Origin: Phycobacter azelaicus
GTDB lineage: Bacteria; Pseudomonadota; Alphaproteobacteria; Rhodobacterales; Rhodobacteraceae
Reading direction: 5' to 3'
Length of the DNA: 64,000 nt
Assembly (NCBI RefSeq): GCF_014884385.1
Contig: NZ_WKFH01000003.1
Coordinates: 124,001 to 188,000, forward strand
The notes beneath the pieces are model-generated. The model did no database searches. It was not told the DNA's origin and saw nothing but the letters and a program-made list of their open reading frames with translations. The translations under genes and the position numbers were made by a program. Shown here piece by piece: positions 9,019 to 17,477 of the stretch. Position 1 is the stretch's first letter. Every line of letters starts with the position of its first letter.

Positions 9019-9915
9019 TTAGGCGCTGGTCAGCATGCCCTTGGCAGAGGCCAGTTCCCGCATCTTGTTCTGCAGCTTTTCAAAGGCGCGGACCTCGATC
9101 TGGCGGATGCGTTCGCGGCTGACGTCATACTGCGTGCTCAGTTCTTCCAGCGTCACCGGTTTGTCTGCCAGACGGCGCTGGGTCAGGATGTCCTTTTCAC
9201 GGTCGTTCAGCACGTCCAGGGCCTGCGCCAGCAGCTCGCGCCGCGCTTCCAACTCATCGCGTTCTTCGTAATCGCCGGCCTGGTCAGCATCCTCGTCCTC
9301 AAGCCAGTCCTGCCACTGCATGGTGCCTTCACCCTCGCTGCCGACGGTGGCATTGAGCGAGGCATCGCCGCCGGACATGCGCCGGTTCATCGAGATTACT
9401 TCATCCTCGGTCACGCCAAGATCGGTTGCGATCTTCTTGACGTTGTCGGGGTGCAGGTCGCCCTCTTCCAAAGCACCAATGCGGGCCTTCGCCTTGCGCA
9501 GGTTGAAGAACAGCTTCTTCTGCCCCGAGGTGGTGCCCAGTTTCACAAGGCTCCAGGACCGCAGGATATACTCCTGGATCGAGGCACGGATCCACCACAT
9601 GGCATAGGTGGCCAGACGGAAGCCTTTCTCCGGGTCAAACCGTTTAACCGCCTGCATCAGGCCCACGTTCGCCTCGGAAATCACCTCGGCCTGAGGCAGC
9701 CCATACCCGCGATAGCCCATGGCGATCTTTGCCGCCAGGCGCAAGTGAGAGGTGACCATTTTATGCGCCGCTTCGGTATCCTGCTTTTCCACCCAGCGCT
9801 TGGCCAGCATGTACTCCTCTTCCGGCTCCAGAAGCGGGAACTTCCGGATTTCCTGCATGTAACGGTTGAGGCCACCTTCCGGAGTCGGTGCAGGCAGGTT
9901 CGCATAATTCGCCAT
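9019..9915 (-). CDS. rpoH: Heat-shock sigma factor sigma-32
   Basis: A 298-residue sigma-70-family factor. The RpoH box characteristic of sigma-32 is present at residues 132-141 (QKKLFFNLRK), after region 2 with the YAMWWIRASIQEYI core-binding and melting segment at about 104-117. The C-terminal region 4 has a VSRERIRQIEVRAFEKL helix-turn-helix. ATG 9915 is preferred to the upstream in-frame start because GGGAGGG precedes it and the family starts with MANYANL-like sequence. A sigma-32-type promoter lies upstream, so the gene is probably autoregulated. Many Rhodobacterales have two paralogues; I cannot tell which this is. Confidence 0.96.
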   Translation of the reverse strand: MANYANLPAPTPEGGLNRYMQEIRKFPLLEPEEEYMLAKRWVEKQDTEAAHKMVTSHLRLAAKIAMGYRGYGLPQAEVISEANVGLMQAVKRFDPEKGFRLATYAMWWIRASIQEYILRSWSLVKLGTTSGQKKLFFNLRKAKARIGALEEGDLHPDNVKKIATDLGVTEDEVISMNRRMSGGDASLNATVGSEGEGTMQWQDWLEDEDADQAGDYEERDELEARRELLAQALDVLNDREKDILTQRRLADKPVTLEELSTQYDVSRERIRQIEVRAFEKLQNKMRELASAKGMLTSA

Positions 9916-9970
9916 TCGGTCTGTCCCTCCCAATGTTTAAGGACTTAACATCAGCGTCGTTGTGGAAGGG

Positions 9971-9999
9971 ATATGGGGAGGAGGATCTCCCGTTTCAAG
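9971..9999 (-). promoter_or_regulatory. Sigma-32-type heat-shock promoter upstream of rpoH
   Basis: On the minus strand CTTGAAA (9993-9999) and CCCCATAT (9971-9978) are separated by 14 bases, an almost exact match to the known sigma-32 consensus (CTTGAAA, 13-17 bases, CCCCATNT). The predicted start point lies about 50 bases before the rpoH ATG. Confidence 0.75.
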
Positions 10000-10084
10000 C
10001 CCTTCCGATAACCTTACGTTATTCTAACCGGTCTGATGCGGTCTGTAACCTTGATCACAGGGGACATCACAAAAATGCGATCCG

Positions 10085-11119
10085 TCAACATTGAGGGGTG
10101 CGCAGCGCGTCCAGCAGGTCACGCATGTCCTGCGGCAGAGGGGCTTCGAACCGCATCTCCTCCCCGCTGACCGGATGGGTAAAGCCCAAAACGGCTGCAT
10201 GGAGCGCCTGGCGTGGGAAAGTCTGCACCGCCGCAATGGCTTTTTCGCTCAGAGCCTTGAGGGGTAGCTTGCGCTTGCCGCCATAGGTGGGGTCGCCAAT
10301 CAGGCCATGACCTGCATGAGCCATATGAACTCGGATCTGATGGGTGCGCCCGGTTTCCAGCCAGCATTCGATCAGCGCCGCCACCGGTGGCGTTCCAAAG
10401 GGTTCGACAATGCGCGCACGGGTGACGGCGTGACGCCCGCCATGAAACAAGACGGCCTGGCGCTGGCGATCCGTCTTGTGACGCGCCAGTTGGGTGGTGA
10501 GCTTGAGGATATTGCCGGGTTCGAAACTGGCGCCCTTCACTCCGCGCAGGCGTGGATCATTGCCATCGGGCCCTCCGTAACAGACAGCGCGGTAGTAGCG
10601 CTCCACCGTGTGACGTTCGAACTGTACGGCCAGCCCCTGATGCGCTGCATCCGACTTGGCGACCACCAACAGGCCCGATGTTTCCTTATCAATCCGGTGC
10701 ACGATACCGGGGCGTTTCACGCCACCGACGCCCGAGAGGTTCTCCCCGCAATGATGCATCAGGGCGTTTACCAAGGTGCCCGAGGGCGTTCCCGGCGCCG
10801 GGTGCACCACCATGCCCGCCGGTTTATTGACAACGATCAGATCGTCATCCTCATAGATCACATCGAGCGGGATATCCTCAGGGCCGATGTGGCTGTCGCT
10901 GGCTTCCTCGACCGTGACGGCAATCACCGCGCCCGCCTCGACCCGTGCCTTGGGATCGCGCGTTACCACGCCATCGACCGACAGGGCCCCTTCGTCTATC
11001 AGCCGTGCCAGCCGGGTGCGCGACAGCGTCGCCTCCTCTGGCACATCGCGCGAAACCGCTTTATCAAGGCGCTTAGGCGGGTTTTCCGCGATGACGAACT
11101 CTATCCGGCGGCGCTCCAT
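10085..11119 (-). CDS. RluD-family 23S rRNA pseudouridine synthase
   Basis: A 344-residue pseudouridine synthase of the RluA/RluC/RluD family. An N-terminal S4-like RNA-binding segment (about residues 16-70) precedes the catalytic domain. The catalytic motif HRIDKETSGL is at 141-150, with Asp144 as nucleophile; later come the conserved RYYRAV-like and GRTHQIRVH segments. ATG 11119 has GGGAAGGA upstream and overlaps, by two bases, the start codon of the divergent gene. RluD-type modification of 23S rRNA helix 69 is the likely role, but RluC-type specificity cannot be excluded. Confidence 0.92.
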   Translation of the reverse strand: MERRRIEFVIAENPPKRLDKAVSRDVPEEATLSRTRLARLIDEGALSVDGVVTRDPKARVEAGAVIAVTVEEASDSHIGPEDIPLDVIYEDDDLIVVNKPAGMVVHPAPGTPSGTLVNALMHHCGENLSGVGGVKRPGIVHRIDKETSGLLVVAKSDAAHQGLAVQFERHTVERYYRAVCYGGPDGNDPRLRGVKGASFEPGNILKLTTQLARHKTDRQRQAVLFHGGRHAVTRARIVEPFGTPPVAALIECWLETGRTHQIRVHMAHAGHGLIGDPTYGGKRKLPLKALSEKAIAAVQTFPRQALHAAVLGFTHPVSGEEMRFEAPLPQDMRDLLDALRTPQC

Positions 11120-11429
11120 GACAGATCCTTCCCAGCCCGAATTGCAAGACGAGCCGCCGCAGCTGAAGTTCCTGCGCCGACTGGTGACCACGCTGACCGC
11201 GGTCATGATTGGCGGGCTTGTAGTGGTAATCACACTGCTTGTCATCCGCCTGTCTGATGACGGCCCCAGCTTTCCGAGCCAGGTCACCCTGCCCGCGGGA
11301 GTGAAAGCTCAAGCGGTCACCTTTGGCACCGGCTGGATGGCGGTGGTTACCGAGGATCAGCGCATCCTTATTCTGGATTCCGAGACCGGCGCCATTCGGC
11401 AGGAGATAGCCCTGCAACCTGCACGATAG
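11118..11429 (+). CDS. Small single-pass membrane protein (DUF6476-like)
   Basis: This 103-residue protein has a charged, proline-rich N-terminus, one transmembrane helix (about residues 24-45) and a short C-terminal domain resembling a single beta-propeller-like blade (TFGTGWMAVVTEDQRILILD). It matches my recollection of a small Rhodobacterales family (DUF6476), which is not certain. Its start codon overlaps that of the divergent RluD-type gene by two bases, and no Shine-Dalgarno sequence precedes it. Function unknown. Confidence 0.75.
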   Translation: MTDPSQPELQDEPPQLKFLRRLVTTLTAVMIGGLVVVITLLVIRLSDDGPSFPSQVTLPAGVKAQAVTFGTGWMAVVTEDQRILILDSETGAIRQEIALQPAR

Positions 11430-11514
11430 CACGAAGCAATATTCCTTATGCCCCCAAACGGCAGTTGGACTGTAGCACCAGCAAGCTGTGAACCAGAGTT
11501 TCATCGGGATAGGA

Positions 11515-11591
11515 TGGTACCGCCTCCCTGGCTTGAACAGGGGACCTCTGGATCCACAATCCAGCGCTCTAACCAACTGAGCTAAGGCGGC
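11515..11591 (-). tRNA. tRNA-His (GTG)
   Basis: The reverse complement folds into a complete 77-base tRNA: acceptor stem GCCGCCT with AGGCGGT (G1 opposite U72), D arm with AGCTCAGTTGGTTAGAGC, anticodon loop TTGTGGA with anticodon GTG, T arm with GTTCAAG, discriminator A73 and encoded CCA. The base at position -1 is T, so no G-1 is encoded; this fits the known unusual histidine tRNAs of many alphaproteobacteria. A promoter lies immediately upstream. Confidence 0.95.
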
Positions 11592-11601
11592 ACTGGGGGG
11601 C

Positions 11602-11630
11602 GATTTAGCCTGTCCGATACCCGAGCGCAA
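11602..11630 (-). promoter_or_regulatory. Promoter of tRNA-His
   Basis: On the minus strand TTGCGC (11625-11630) and TAAATC (11602-11607) are separated by 17 bases, followed by a GC-rich discriminator typical of stable-RNA genes. The tRNA 5' end lies 10 bases after the -10 box. Confidence 0.6.
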
Positions 11631-11635
11631 GGGGG

Positions 11636-12118
11636 TTAAAGCACAGTTTTCCAGCTTTGTTCGATCAAATCCTGTCCGAAAGAATGCACGGGCTTGCTGT
11701 CTGCCAGTTCCCAGCCGAAAGCCGCGTATAGGGCACAGGCCGCCTCGTGGCTTTCATGGGTCCAGAGCGTCATGTCCTTGTAGCCCGCATCGCGCGCGAA
11801 CTGCATGCAAGTCTGCAGCAGGCGCTTGCCCAACCCCTTCCCGCGCGCCTCCGGCGTCAAGAGGAACAGGCGCAGCTTGGCAGTGGTGTCCGTCAAGCGC
11901 ACGCAGAAAATCGAGCCGAGCCGTTGCCCGTTTTCCTCGGCGATCCAACCGCGCTCGCAGGTCGAATCGTGCGAGGCGCAGAATTCTTTCAGGATCTCGG
12001 CCACCAGCGGGCCGAAGGTGTCATCAAAGCCTTCATCCCGAGCGTAAAGAGTCTGGTGACGCTCCACCAGCCACTCGCTGTCATCAGGTTCGAATCGGCG
12101 CAGGGTCACTTCGCTCAT
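11636..12118 (-). CDS. GNAT-family N-acetyltransferase
   Basis: This 160-residue protein is a single GNAT acetyltransferase domain. The acetyl-CoA-binding motif A is clear near residues 89-105 (LTPEARGKGLGKRLLQ, the R/Q-x-x-G-x-G/A loop). Strand and helix spacing and the terminal ALYAAFGWE segment also fit the family. The substrate is unknown. It lies just upstream of tRNA-His on the same strand, but the tRNA has its own promoter between them. The upstream region is shared with the divergent DUF6324-like gene. Confidence 0.9.
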   Translation of the reverse strand: MSEVTLRRFEPDDSEWLVERHQTLYARDEGFDDTFGPLVAEILKEFCASHDSTCERGWIAEENGQRLGSIFCVRLTDTTAKLRLFLLTPEARGKGLGKRLLQTCMQFARDAGYKDMTLWTHESHEAACALYAAFGWELADSKPVHSFGQDLIEQSWKTVL

Positions 12119-12220
12119 GGCTCACCTCACCACGAAGCGCGCTTGCCTTTCAACAGGCAGCGGGCTAGCAGGGATCCCCAGACAGGAATGGCGTCAATAG
12201 ACCGCACGAAGGAGGCTGCG

Positions 12221-12409
12221 ATGGGTATCAACAGCGAACGCGATATCGAGGCGAACATGCAGATCGGCCCGACCGACCTTGGCATGGTGCGCATCTATAT
12301 CGAGGCCGACGGCGTGGAGATCCCGATGGATTTCGAGCCCGAAGAGGCCGAGGAAATCGCCGACGAGATCCGCGCTGCCGCCCAGGCCGCCCGCAGCATC
12401 AGCGGATAA
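12221..12409 (+). CDS. Small acidic protein (DUF6324-like)
   Basis: This 62-residue acidic protein starts at ATG 12221, which follows a strong AAGGAGG (12209-12215). It has a central LGMVRIYIEADGVEIPMDF strand-rich segment and a C-terminal acidic helix (EEAEEIADEIRAAAQAA). It resembles a small family common in Rhodobacterales (DUF6324 in my recollection). It is shorter than many annotation cut-offs but the ribosome-binding site and composition argue that it is real. Function unknown. A GC-rich hairpin (GCACCGC/GCGGTGC) follows. Confidence 0.8.
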   Translation: MGINSERDIEANMQIGPTDLGMVRIYIEADGVEIPMDFEPEEAEEIADEIRAAAQAARSISG

Positions 12410-12502
12410 GCGCAACCGCACCGCGTCAGCGGTGCCGAGCCCAAGGCCGCCAAAGACATCCGGCGCAGCCGGGTGGCTTGCGGGCGCGGGAGTGCCCCCG
12501 CC

Positions 12503-12991
12503 CTAGGCTTCGCCCCCTTCAGATCCCGGCAGAATACCCTCCTGGCCAAAGCGTGGATCGCGCAAGGACTGCAGGCGCCGCGCCGCATCCATGGCCAGCT
12601 TGTGCGTCATCTTCTTGCGCCGCGCGGCTGGCAGCTTGTCCTCGGGCCCCATGCGAACGATTTCGCCGTAATAGGCGTCCGCAATGATCAGCCCGGTTTC
12701 ATCGGGCAGGATCTCCACCGGGAATTCGGTATCCACCGCCCAGAAATAGCGGTCACACCACTCCAGATATCCCTGCCACTTGCTGTCGGACTGGAAATCG
12801 GCGCGGCTGGATTTGCACTCCACTACCCAGATCTCTCCCTTTGGCCCCAGCGCCATCAGATCGACGCGCAGGCCCCGCGTGGGCACAAATTCCTCGACCG
12901 AGACAAACCCCAGCGAGCGCAAATATCGCGCCACACCGCGGGCCAGCCTTTGCCCCGCCTGAAACCCTGCCAAGTCGTGATCGTCTGCCAT
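12503..12991 (-). CDS. mmcB: MmcB-family DNA repair protein
   Basis: This 162-residue protein matches the MmcB/DUF-type endonuclease-fold family of alphaproteobacteria. The central stretch VDLMALGPKGEIWVVECK (residues about 44-61) has the D...E-x-K arrangement of PD-(D/E)xK nucleases, followed by SKWQGYLEWCDRYFW. In Caulobacter mmcB is a DNA-damage-related gene. Here it is the downstream neighbour, on the same strand, of the candidate 6S RNA. No strong Shine-Dalgarno sequence is evident. Confidence 0.85.
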   Translation of the reverse strand: MADDHDLAGFQAGQRLARGVARYLRSLGFVSVEEFVPTRGLRVDLMALGPKGEIWVVECKSSRADFQSDSKWQGYLEWCDRYFWAVDTEFPVEILPDETGLIIADAYYGEIVRMGPEDKLPAARRKKMTHKLAMDAARRLQSLRDPRFGQEGILPGSEGGEA

Positions 12992-13087
12992 GCACCAGAT
13001 GTGAACAATTGGGGAACAAAATGCAAGCCCGGCCGGCCCCGAAAAACTCTAGGCACTTGCCCCTTGCTCCGGCCCGCGGGGCACACT

Positions 13088-13270
13088 AACTAGAACAGCG
13101 GCGGGTTCTGCCCTTCTCGTGACAGGTAGCATTCCAGTGGCCTTAAGCAATTCCGAGGGAGCTGGCTCTGTTCGGATCCTGGTCCGTTTACCTGGCGCCC
13201 ACCTGTACATACAGGTCCTCGGGAATCAAAACCGCACGGTTGCCTGGTGGTCCCGCCACTTCCCATAGCC
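13088..13270 (-). ncRNA. ssrS: Candidate 6S RNA (rod-shaped structured RNA)
   Basis: The 358 bases between mmcB and the next gene hold no good reading frame, but the minus strand folds into one long interrupted hairpin of about 180 bases. The closing stem pairs GTGGCGGG (13252-13259) with CCCGCCGC (13098-13105); the apical stem pairs ATTCCCGAGG with CCTCGGAAT (13217-13226 with 13150-13158). Between them is a large central bubble with a small hairpin on each side. The segment CCCTCGGAATTGCTTAAGG resembles the 3' side of the E. coli 6S bubble. A TAATAT -10 box lies at 13280-13285. Architecture and size fit 6S RNA, the inhibitor of sigma-70 RNA polymerase; identity is inferred by eye. Confidence 0.55.
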
Positions 13271-13350
13271 AAGAATGAAATATTATTCATTTATTTTCAG
13301 TTAGTTATTGCGAGACAAAGGCATCTCACAACATTCATAAGACATGACTA

Positions 13351-13737
13351 TTGAATTACATATCTACGAAGCATCAGCGGCAAACAGAAATCGCAACATC
13401 ATGGCTATCTGAGCTAAAGGGTGCACAAATAGACACTGACCTTTTGAACATGTATCCGGAAGGTCCAATCTTCGCCTCATTCAACCCGGTCGAGATTGTC
13501 AGTTTCTTAAGCCGCTGCGCCGATCAGGAAGCAGAGATTCACATCTCAGATCAGGAGATGACTGAGGTCACACTGACAACAGAGTTCGAATTTGAAACTA
13601 TGAAAGAGGGTCAACTGGAGTTGGCCTTTACCCTCACCTCGCGATACGAAGACGGATCCATATCCTTTACAATCAGCTGCATCAAAGAGGCAGATGGAAG
13701 GATTTTGGTGTTCGGAGACAGAAGCTTCGCAGAGTGA
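13351..13737 (+). CDS. Hypothetical protein, AT-richer than neighbours
   Basis: I do not recognise this 128-residue protein. It is acidic, has no signal peptide or membrane segment, and alternates predicted strands in the C-terminal half (LELAFTLTSRYEDGSISFTISC). The only start candidates are TTG 13351, directly after a TGA stop in the same frame, and ATG 13450, which would give 95 residues. The base composition is visibly lower in GC than the flanking genes, suggesting acquisition. It stands alone between the 6S-like RNA and lepA. Confidence 0.55.
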   Translation: MNYISTKHQRQTEIATSWLSELKGAQIDTDLLNMYPEGPIFASFNPVEIVSFLSRCADQEAEIHISDQEMTEVTLTTEFEFETMKEGQLELAFTLTSRYEDGSISFTISCIKEADGRILVFGDRSFAE

Positions 13738-13824
13738 GTATAGATATACATCGCGAAAAGGCTGTTGGGGGCAAAACACTCCTAGTCGAAGGCGCCCCCT
13801 CAACTTCCATAAGGGTTGATAGCC

Positions 13825-15624
13825 TCAGTTATCCATCTTCAGCGCCGAGATGAAGGCTTCCTGCGGGATGTCGACCTTGCCGAACTGGCGCATCTTCTTC
13901 TTGCCCGCTTTCTGCTTGTCGAGCAGCTTGCGTTTCCGGCTGGCGTCGCCGCCATAGCATTTCGCGGTCACGTCCTTGCGCAGCGCCGAGAGTGTTTCGC
14001 GCGCGATCACCTTGCCGCCGATGGCCGCCTGGATCGGGATCTTGAACATATGGCGCGGGATCAGGTCTTTGAGCTTTTCGCACATGGCGCGGCCGCGCAT
14101 CTCGGCGCGGTCCCGGTGCACCATCATCGACAGTGCATCCACGGGTTCGTCGTGCACCAGCACCGACATCTTCACCAGGTTGTCCTCGCGATAACCGGTC
14201 AGGTGATAGTCAAAGGAGGCATAGCCCTTGGTCACCGATTTGAGACGGTCGTAGAAGTCAAAGACCACCTCGTTCAAGGGCAGATCATAGACCACCATGG
14301 CGCGGGTGCCCGCATAGGTCAGGTCTTCCTGAATGCCGCGGCGGTCTTGGCACAGCTTCAGCACATCGCCAAGGTATTCATCCGGCACCAGAATGGTCGC
14401 CTTGATGCGCGGTTCTTCGATATGGTCCACCTTTGACATGTCGGGCATGTCGGCGGGGTTGTGCAGGTCAATCTGCTCCCCGTCCTTCATGTAAACGTGG
14501 TAGATCACGCTCGGCGCGGTAGTGATCAGCTCGATATTGTATTCGCGTTCAATCCGGTCGCGGATCACCTCAAGGTGCAACAGACCCAGGAAGCCGCAGC
14601 GGAAGCCAAAGCCAAGCGCCGCCGAGGTCTCCATCTCGAAACTAAACGACGCATCGTTGAGGGCCAGCTTGTCGATAGCATCGCGCAGGTCTTCGAATTC
14701 GGCGCTGTCCACCGGGAAGAGACCACAGAACACCACGGGCTGCGCCGGTTTGAAGCCGGGCAGAGCCACTTCGGTGCCGTTGCGGTCATTGGTGATGGTG
14801 TCGCCGACGCGGGTGTCGCGCACCTGCTTGATCGAGGCGGTGAGGAAGCCGATCTCGCCCGGCCCCAGCTCGTCCACCACCTGCATCGCGGGGCGGAAGA
14901 CGCCGATCCGGTCCACGTGGTGCAGAGTGTCGTTCGACATGAACTTGACCCGCATGCCCTTTTTCAGCACGCCATCCATGATGCGCACCAGAACTATCAC
15001 GCCAAGGTAAGCATCATACCAGCTGTCCACAAGCATCGCCTTGAGCGGCGCATCGCGGTTGCCTTCGGGTGCGGGCAGCTGCTGGACGATGGCCTCCAGC
15101 GTCTCGTGGATGCCCTGCCCCGTCTTGGCCGAAACCTGAATGGCGTCGGTCGCATCGATGCCGATCACATCCTCGATCTGCTCGGCCACACGGTCACAGT
15201 CGGAGGCCGGCAAGTCGATCTTGTTCAGCACCGGCACGATCTCGTGATCCGCCTCGATCGCCTGATAGACATTCGCGAGCGTCTGCGCCTCCACCCCTTG
15301 GGTGCTGTCCACCACCAAGAGTGAGCCTTCAACCGCGCGCATGGAGCGGGAGACCTCATAGGCAAAGTCTACGTGGCCGGGTGTGTCGATGAGGTTCAGA
15401 ACATAGGTCTCCCCATCGTCGGCCTTGTAGTCGATCCGAACGGTGTTGGCCTTGATGGTGATGCCGCGCTCGCGCTCGATATCCATCGAGTCCAAAAGCT
15501 GCTCTTTCATATCGCGCGTCTCAACCGTGCCGGTCTCCTGGATAAGCCGGTCAGCGAGGGTGGATTTGCCATGGTCGATATGAGCGACGATGGAGAAATT
15601 GCGGATCTTGGAGAGCTCTGTCAT
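13825..15624 (-). CDS. lepA: Elongation factor 4 (LepA), ribosome back-translocase GTPase
   Basis: A 599-residue translational GTPase of the same length as E. coli LepA. The N-terminal G domain has AHIDHGKS (G1), DTPGH (G3) and NKID (G4); the EF-G-like domains follow, and the C-terminal domain unique to LepA ends with [19 protein letters not shown] 15624 (MTELSKIRN) is the usual family start; an ATG 30 bases upstream is in frame. No Shine-Dalgarno sequence is seen. TTGACC and CATATC, 17 bases apart, place a possible start point within a few bases of the ATG, so the mRNA could be nearly leaderless; this is speculative. Confidence 0.97.
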   Translation of the reverse strand: MTELSKIRNFSIVAHIDHGKSTLADRLIQETGTVETRDMKEQLLDSMDIERERGITIKANTVRIDYKADDGETYVLNLIDTPGHVDFAYEVSRSMRAVEGSLLVVDSTQGVEAQTLANVYQAIEADHEIVPVLNKIDLPASDCDRVAEQIEDVIGIDATDAIQVSAKTGQGIHETLEAIVQQLPAPEGNRDAPLKAMLVDSWYDAYLGVIVLVRIMDGVLKKGMRVKFMSNDTLHHVDRIGVFRPAMQVVDELGPGEIGFLTASIKQVRDTRVGDTITNDRNGTEVALPGFKPAQPVVFCGLFPVDSAEFEDLRDAIDKLALNDASFSFEMETSAALGFGFRCGFLGLLHLEVIRDRIEREYNIELITTAPSVIYHVYMKDGEQIDLHNPADMPDMSKVDHIEEPRIKATILVPDEYLGDVLKLCQDRRGIQEDLTYAGTRAMVVYDLPLNEVVFDFYDRLKSVTKGYASFDYHLTGYREDNLVKMSVLVHDEPVDALSMMVHRDRAEMRGRAMCEKLKDLIPRHMFKIPIQAAIGGKVIARETLSALRKDVTAKCYGGDASRKRKLLDKQKAGKKKMRQFGKVDIPQEAFISALKMDN

Positions 15625-15675
15625 GGTTTGGGGATATGGTTCGGAATCACGCATTGGTCAAGGTAGTTTGCACAA

Positions 15676-17247
15676 GTGGCACAAGACGTTCAGGACTCAC
15701 ACCTGCCTCCAGAGTTCGACGGTTTGTCAAATGACCTCGAAGGGTTGCTGAGCGTCAGCAAAAGGATGATGCTTCGGGCGCTTCCCTATCTACTTCCAAG
15801 CAAGCCGATAGAGCCTAAACGCTATGGTGACAGACATTTCCTGAACACCTTTCGGCTTGCGATGCTAGCCGTCTTGCAGGGGGCTATCTGCAACAAACCA
15901 ATATTCTCCGCGATAACGAGAGAAGCACTTCTGCTCGGACAGTTTGTTACCCCACGCGAAAGCCAAGGTTTCATCAACCCTGCCTACATGGCCAGCAAGC
16001 TTCTTGGAGCCTCCGCAGCACCAAGGCTGTATTTTGGCCTTCGGGATGGAAACCCAGCAGCCGCCGAGGACGTTCATAAGGTCGTCGGTGAGTGCTCCTA
16101 CTTCTATGAACAATTGCCTTCGGACATCTCCACTGGCCATGAAGAGGTATTTTCTTCAATTTTGGAGGATCGCGGACGTGATCTCTCGTTCATCACCCAC
16201 GGCAAAACTCTCTTCGATCAAAACCTGTTTGAGTATTCAATCAACCATGCAGCTAGCGAATGCTGGGCGACCTTTTGTAATACTTCTGAAAAGCAATCCG
16301 TGTGGGCCTTCTGGCGAGACTGGTACCAAGGCTTCCTAGACGGAAAACCACTTGACTGGGAGCTACAACGCCGCGTTGCCCTGATCGACGATGCCATTTG
16401 GAATCAAGGCCCCGAGGCGGTCGCCAAAGAGATCGAGCGCATCAAGGCCGCATATCTGACCGAGCGCCTCCCCCTGGCCGAAACCATCGAGGTTAGCCCG
16501 GACACCTCCAAGTTCCGTGCGGTGCCTATTCCCGTGGAGAATGCCCCGCTGATGTCGGCGCTGCTGACCCAGATTGCGGATGCCACCGAAGACGCATTGC
16601 ATGGCCATAACGGACTGACGGAACGCTCCGGCGATATCCGCAAGCTGGGCCGCGTAATTACTCGCTATGGCAACGATCCACAGCAGGCGGAACTGACGCT
16701 GACCACCGTCGCCAAAAGTCTGCGCCGCCAGATCCATGACAGCCGTGAGCTGCCCGACAATGAAGACAACCTTGCACTGCTGGATGCGGTTGAGGACGGC
16801 GTGCGCGGGATCCGGGCCAACCACCCCGAGGTCGCTGCCAACCGGGAACAGCTCGCCCAGCAGGCTCTGACCGAACTCTCGGCAGAGGACAAACAGGTTC
16901 TGGAACAGGCCCAGCCGCTGCTCATCGCGATCAGCGAAGGCGCCATGGCTGAAGATTTTGCCGAGGACATTCCCGAGCTGATCAACGACGCGGTTCTTCC
17001 CCTGCCCACCGGTGCGCCCGTCCTGCCCGGGGCCGACGCAACAACGCGCATCTTCAGCCGGGTGTCCAAGATGGCGCTGCTTGTCGACAACGCAAAGAAG
17101 CTGGCAAAGACAGGCGCGCAGACCTTTGACAGCGACCTTGTGAAAACCATCCGCTTGGGCGGTCTCACCGTAACAACACTCGGCGGCGTCAGCGCTATTC
17201 TTTACAATCTGGTCCAGATCGGCTTGCGGATCTTGGGCGTCCTCTAA
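15676..17247 (+). CDS. Hypothetical protein with variable N-terminus and conserved C-terminal domain
   Basis: This 523-residue protein has no recognised catalytic motif. Residues 1-215 are of lower GC content and unlike the rest. From about residue 215 a W-x-x-W-Y-Q-G-F-L-D-G-K-P-L-D-W motif opens a GC-rich region with DDAIWNQGPEAVAKEIERI, a helical middle and a hydrophobic helix at the extreme C-terminus (about 500-520). I recall the C-terminal region from many Rhodobacterales hypothetical proteins. Start GTG 15676 is uncertain; an ATG pair at 15766 is an alternative. It is divergent from lepA. Function unknown. Confidence 0.7.
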   Translation: MAQDVQDSHLPPEFDGLSNDLEGLLSVSKRMMLRALPYLLPSKPIEPKRYGDRHFLNTFRLAMLAVLQGAICNKPIFSAITREALLLGQFVTPRESQGFINPAYMASKLLGASAAPRLYFGLRDGNPAAAEDVHKVVGECSYFYEQLPSDISTGHEEVFSSILEDRGRDLSFITHGKTLFDQNLFEYSINHAASECWATFCNTSEKQSVWAFWRDWYQGFLDGKPLDWELQRRVALIDDAIWNQGPEAVAKEIERIKAAYLTERLPLAETIEVSPDTSKFRAVPIPVENAPLMSALLTQIADATEDALHGHNGLTERSGDIRKLGRVITRYGNDPQQAELTLTTVAKSLRRQIHDSRELPDNEDNLALLDAVEDGVRGIRANHPEVAANREQLAQQALTELSAEDKQVLEQAQPLLIAISEGAMAEDFAEDIPELINDAVLPLPTGAPVLPGADATTRIFSRVSKMALLVDNAKKLAKTGAQTFDSDLVKTIRLGGLTVTTLGGVSAILYNLVQIGLRILGVL

Positions 17248-17477
17248 CCAAGGTCCGCGCCTGACTGGGCGGGCGCAGTGCGCCTGCTGGGGGGCAGGCA
17301 TGCGCGGCCCGGTCTTGCGTCCGGGCAGGACGTTCCCCCATACGGGACCTGCGGCAGATTCCCGCGCATTCTTCATCTGCGCTTAACCACGATTGAAAGC
17401 TTGCCCCCCCTGCGGCATAGTCTGCTCCAACCGCCTGCCAGCGGGCCTTCTTCAGATCAGTGGACGGGACAATCCTT

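Noticed and set aside
13088-13270. Possible signal-recognition-particle RNA
   Set aside because: The conserved GGTCAGGTCCGGAAGGAAGC core of SRP RNA is absent; the rod with a central bubble fits 6S RNA better.
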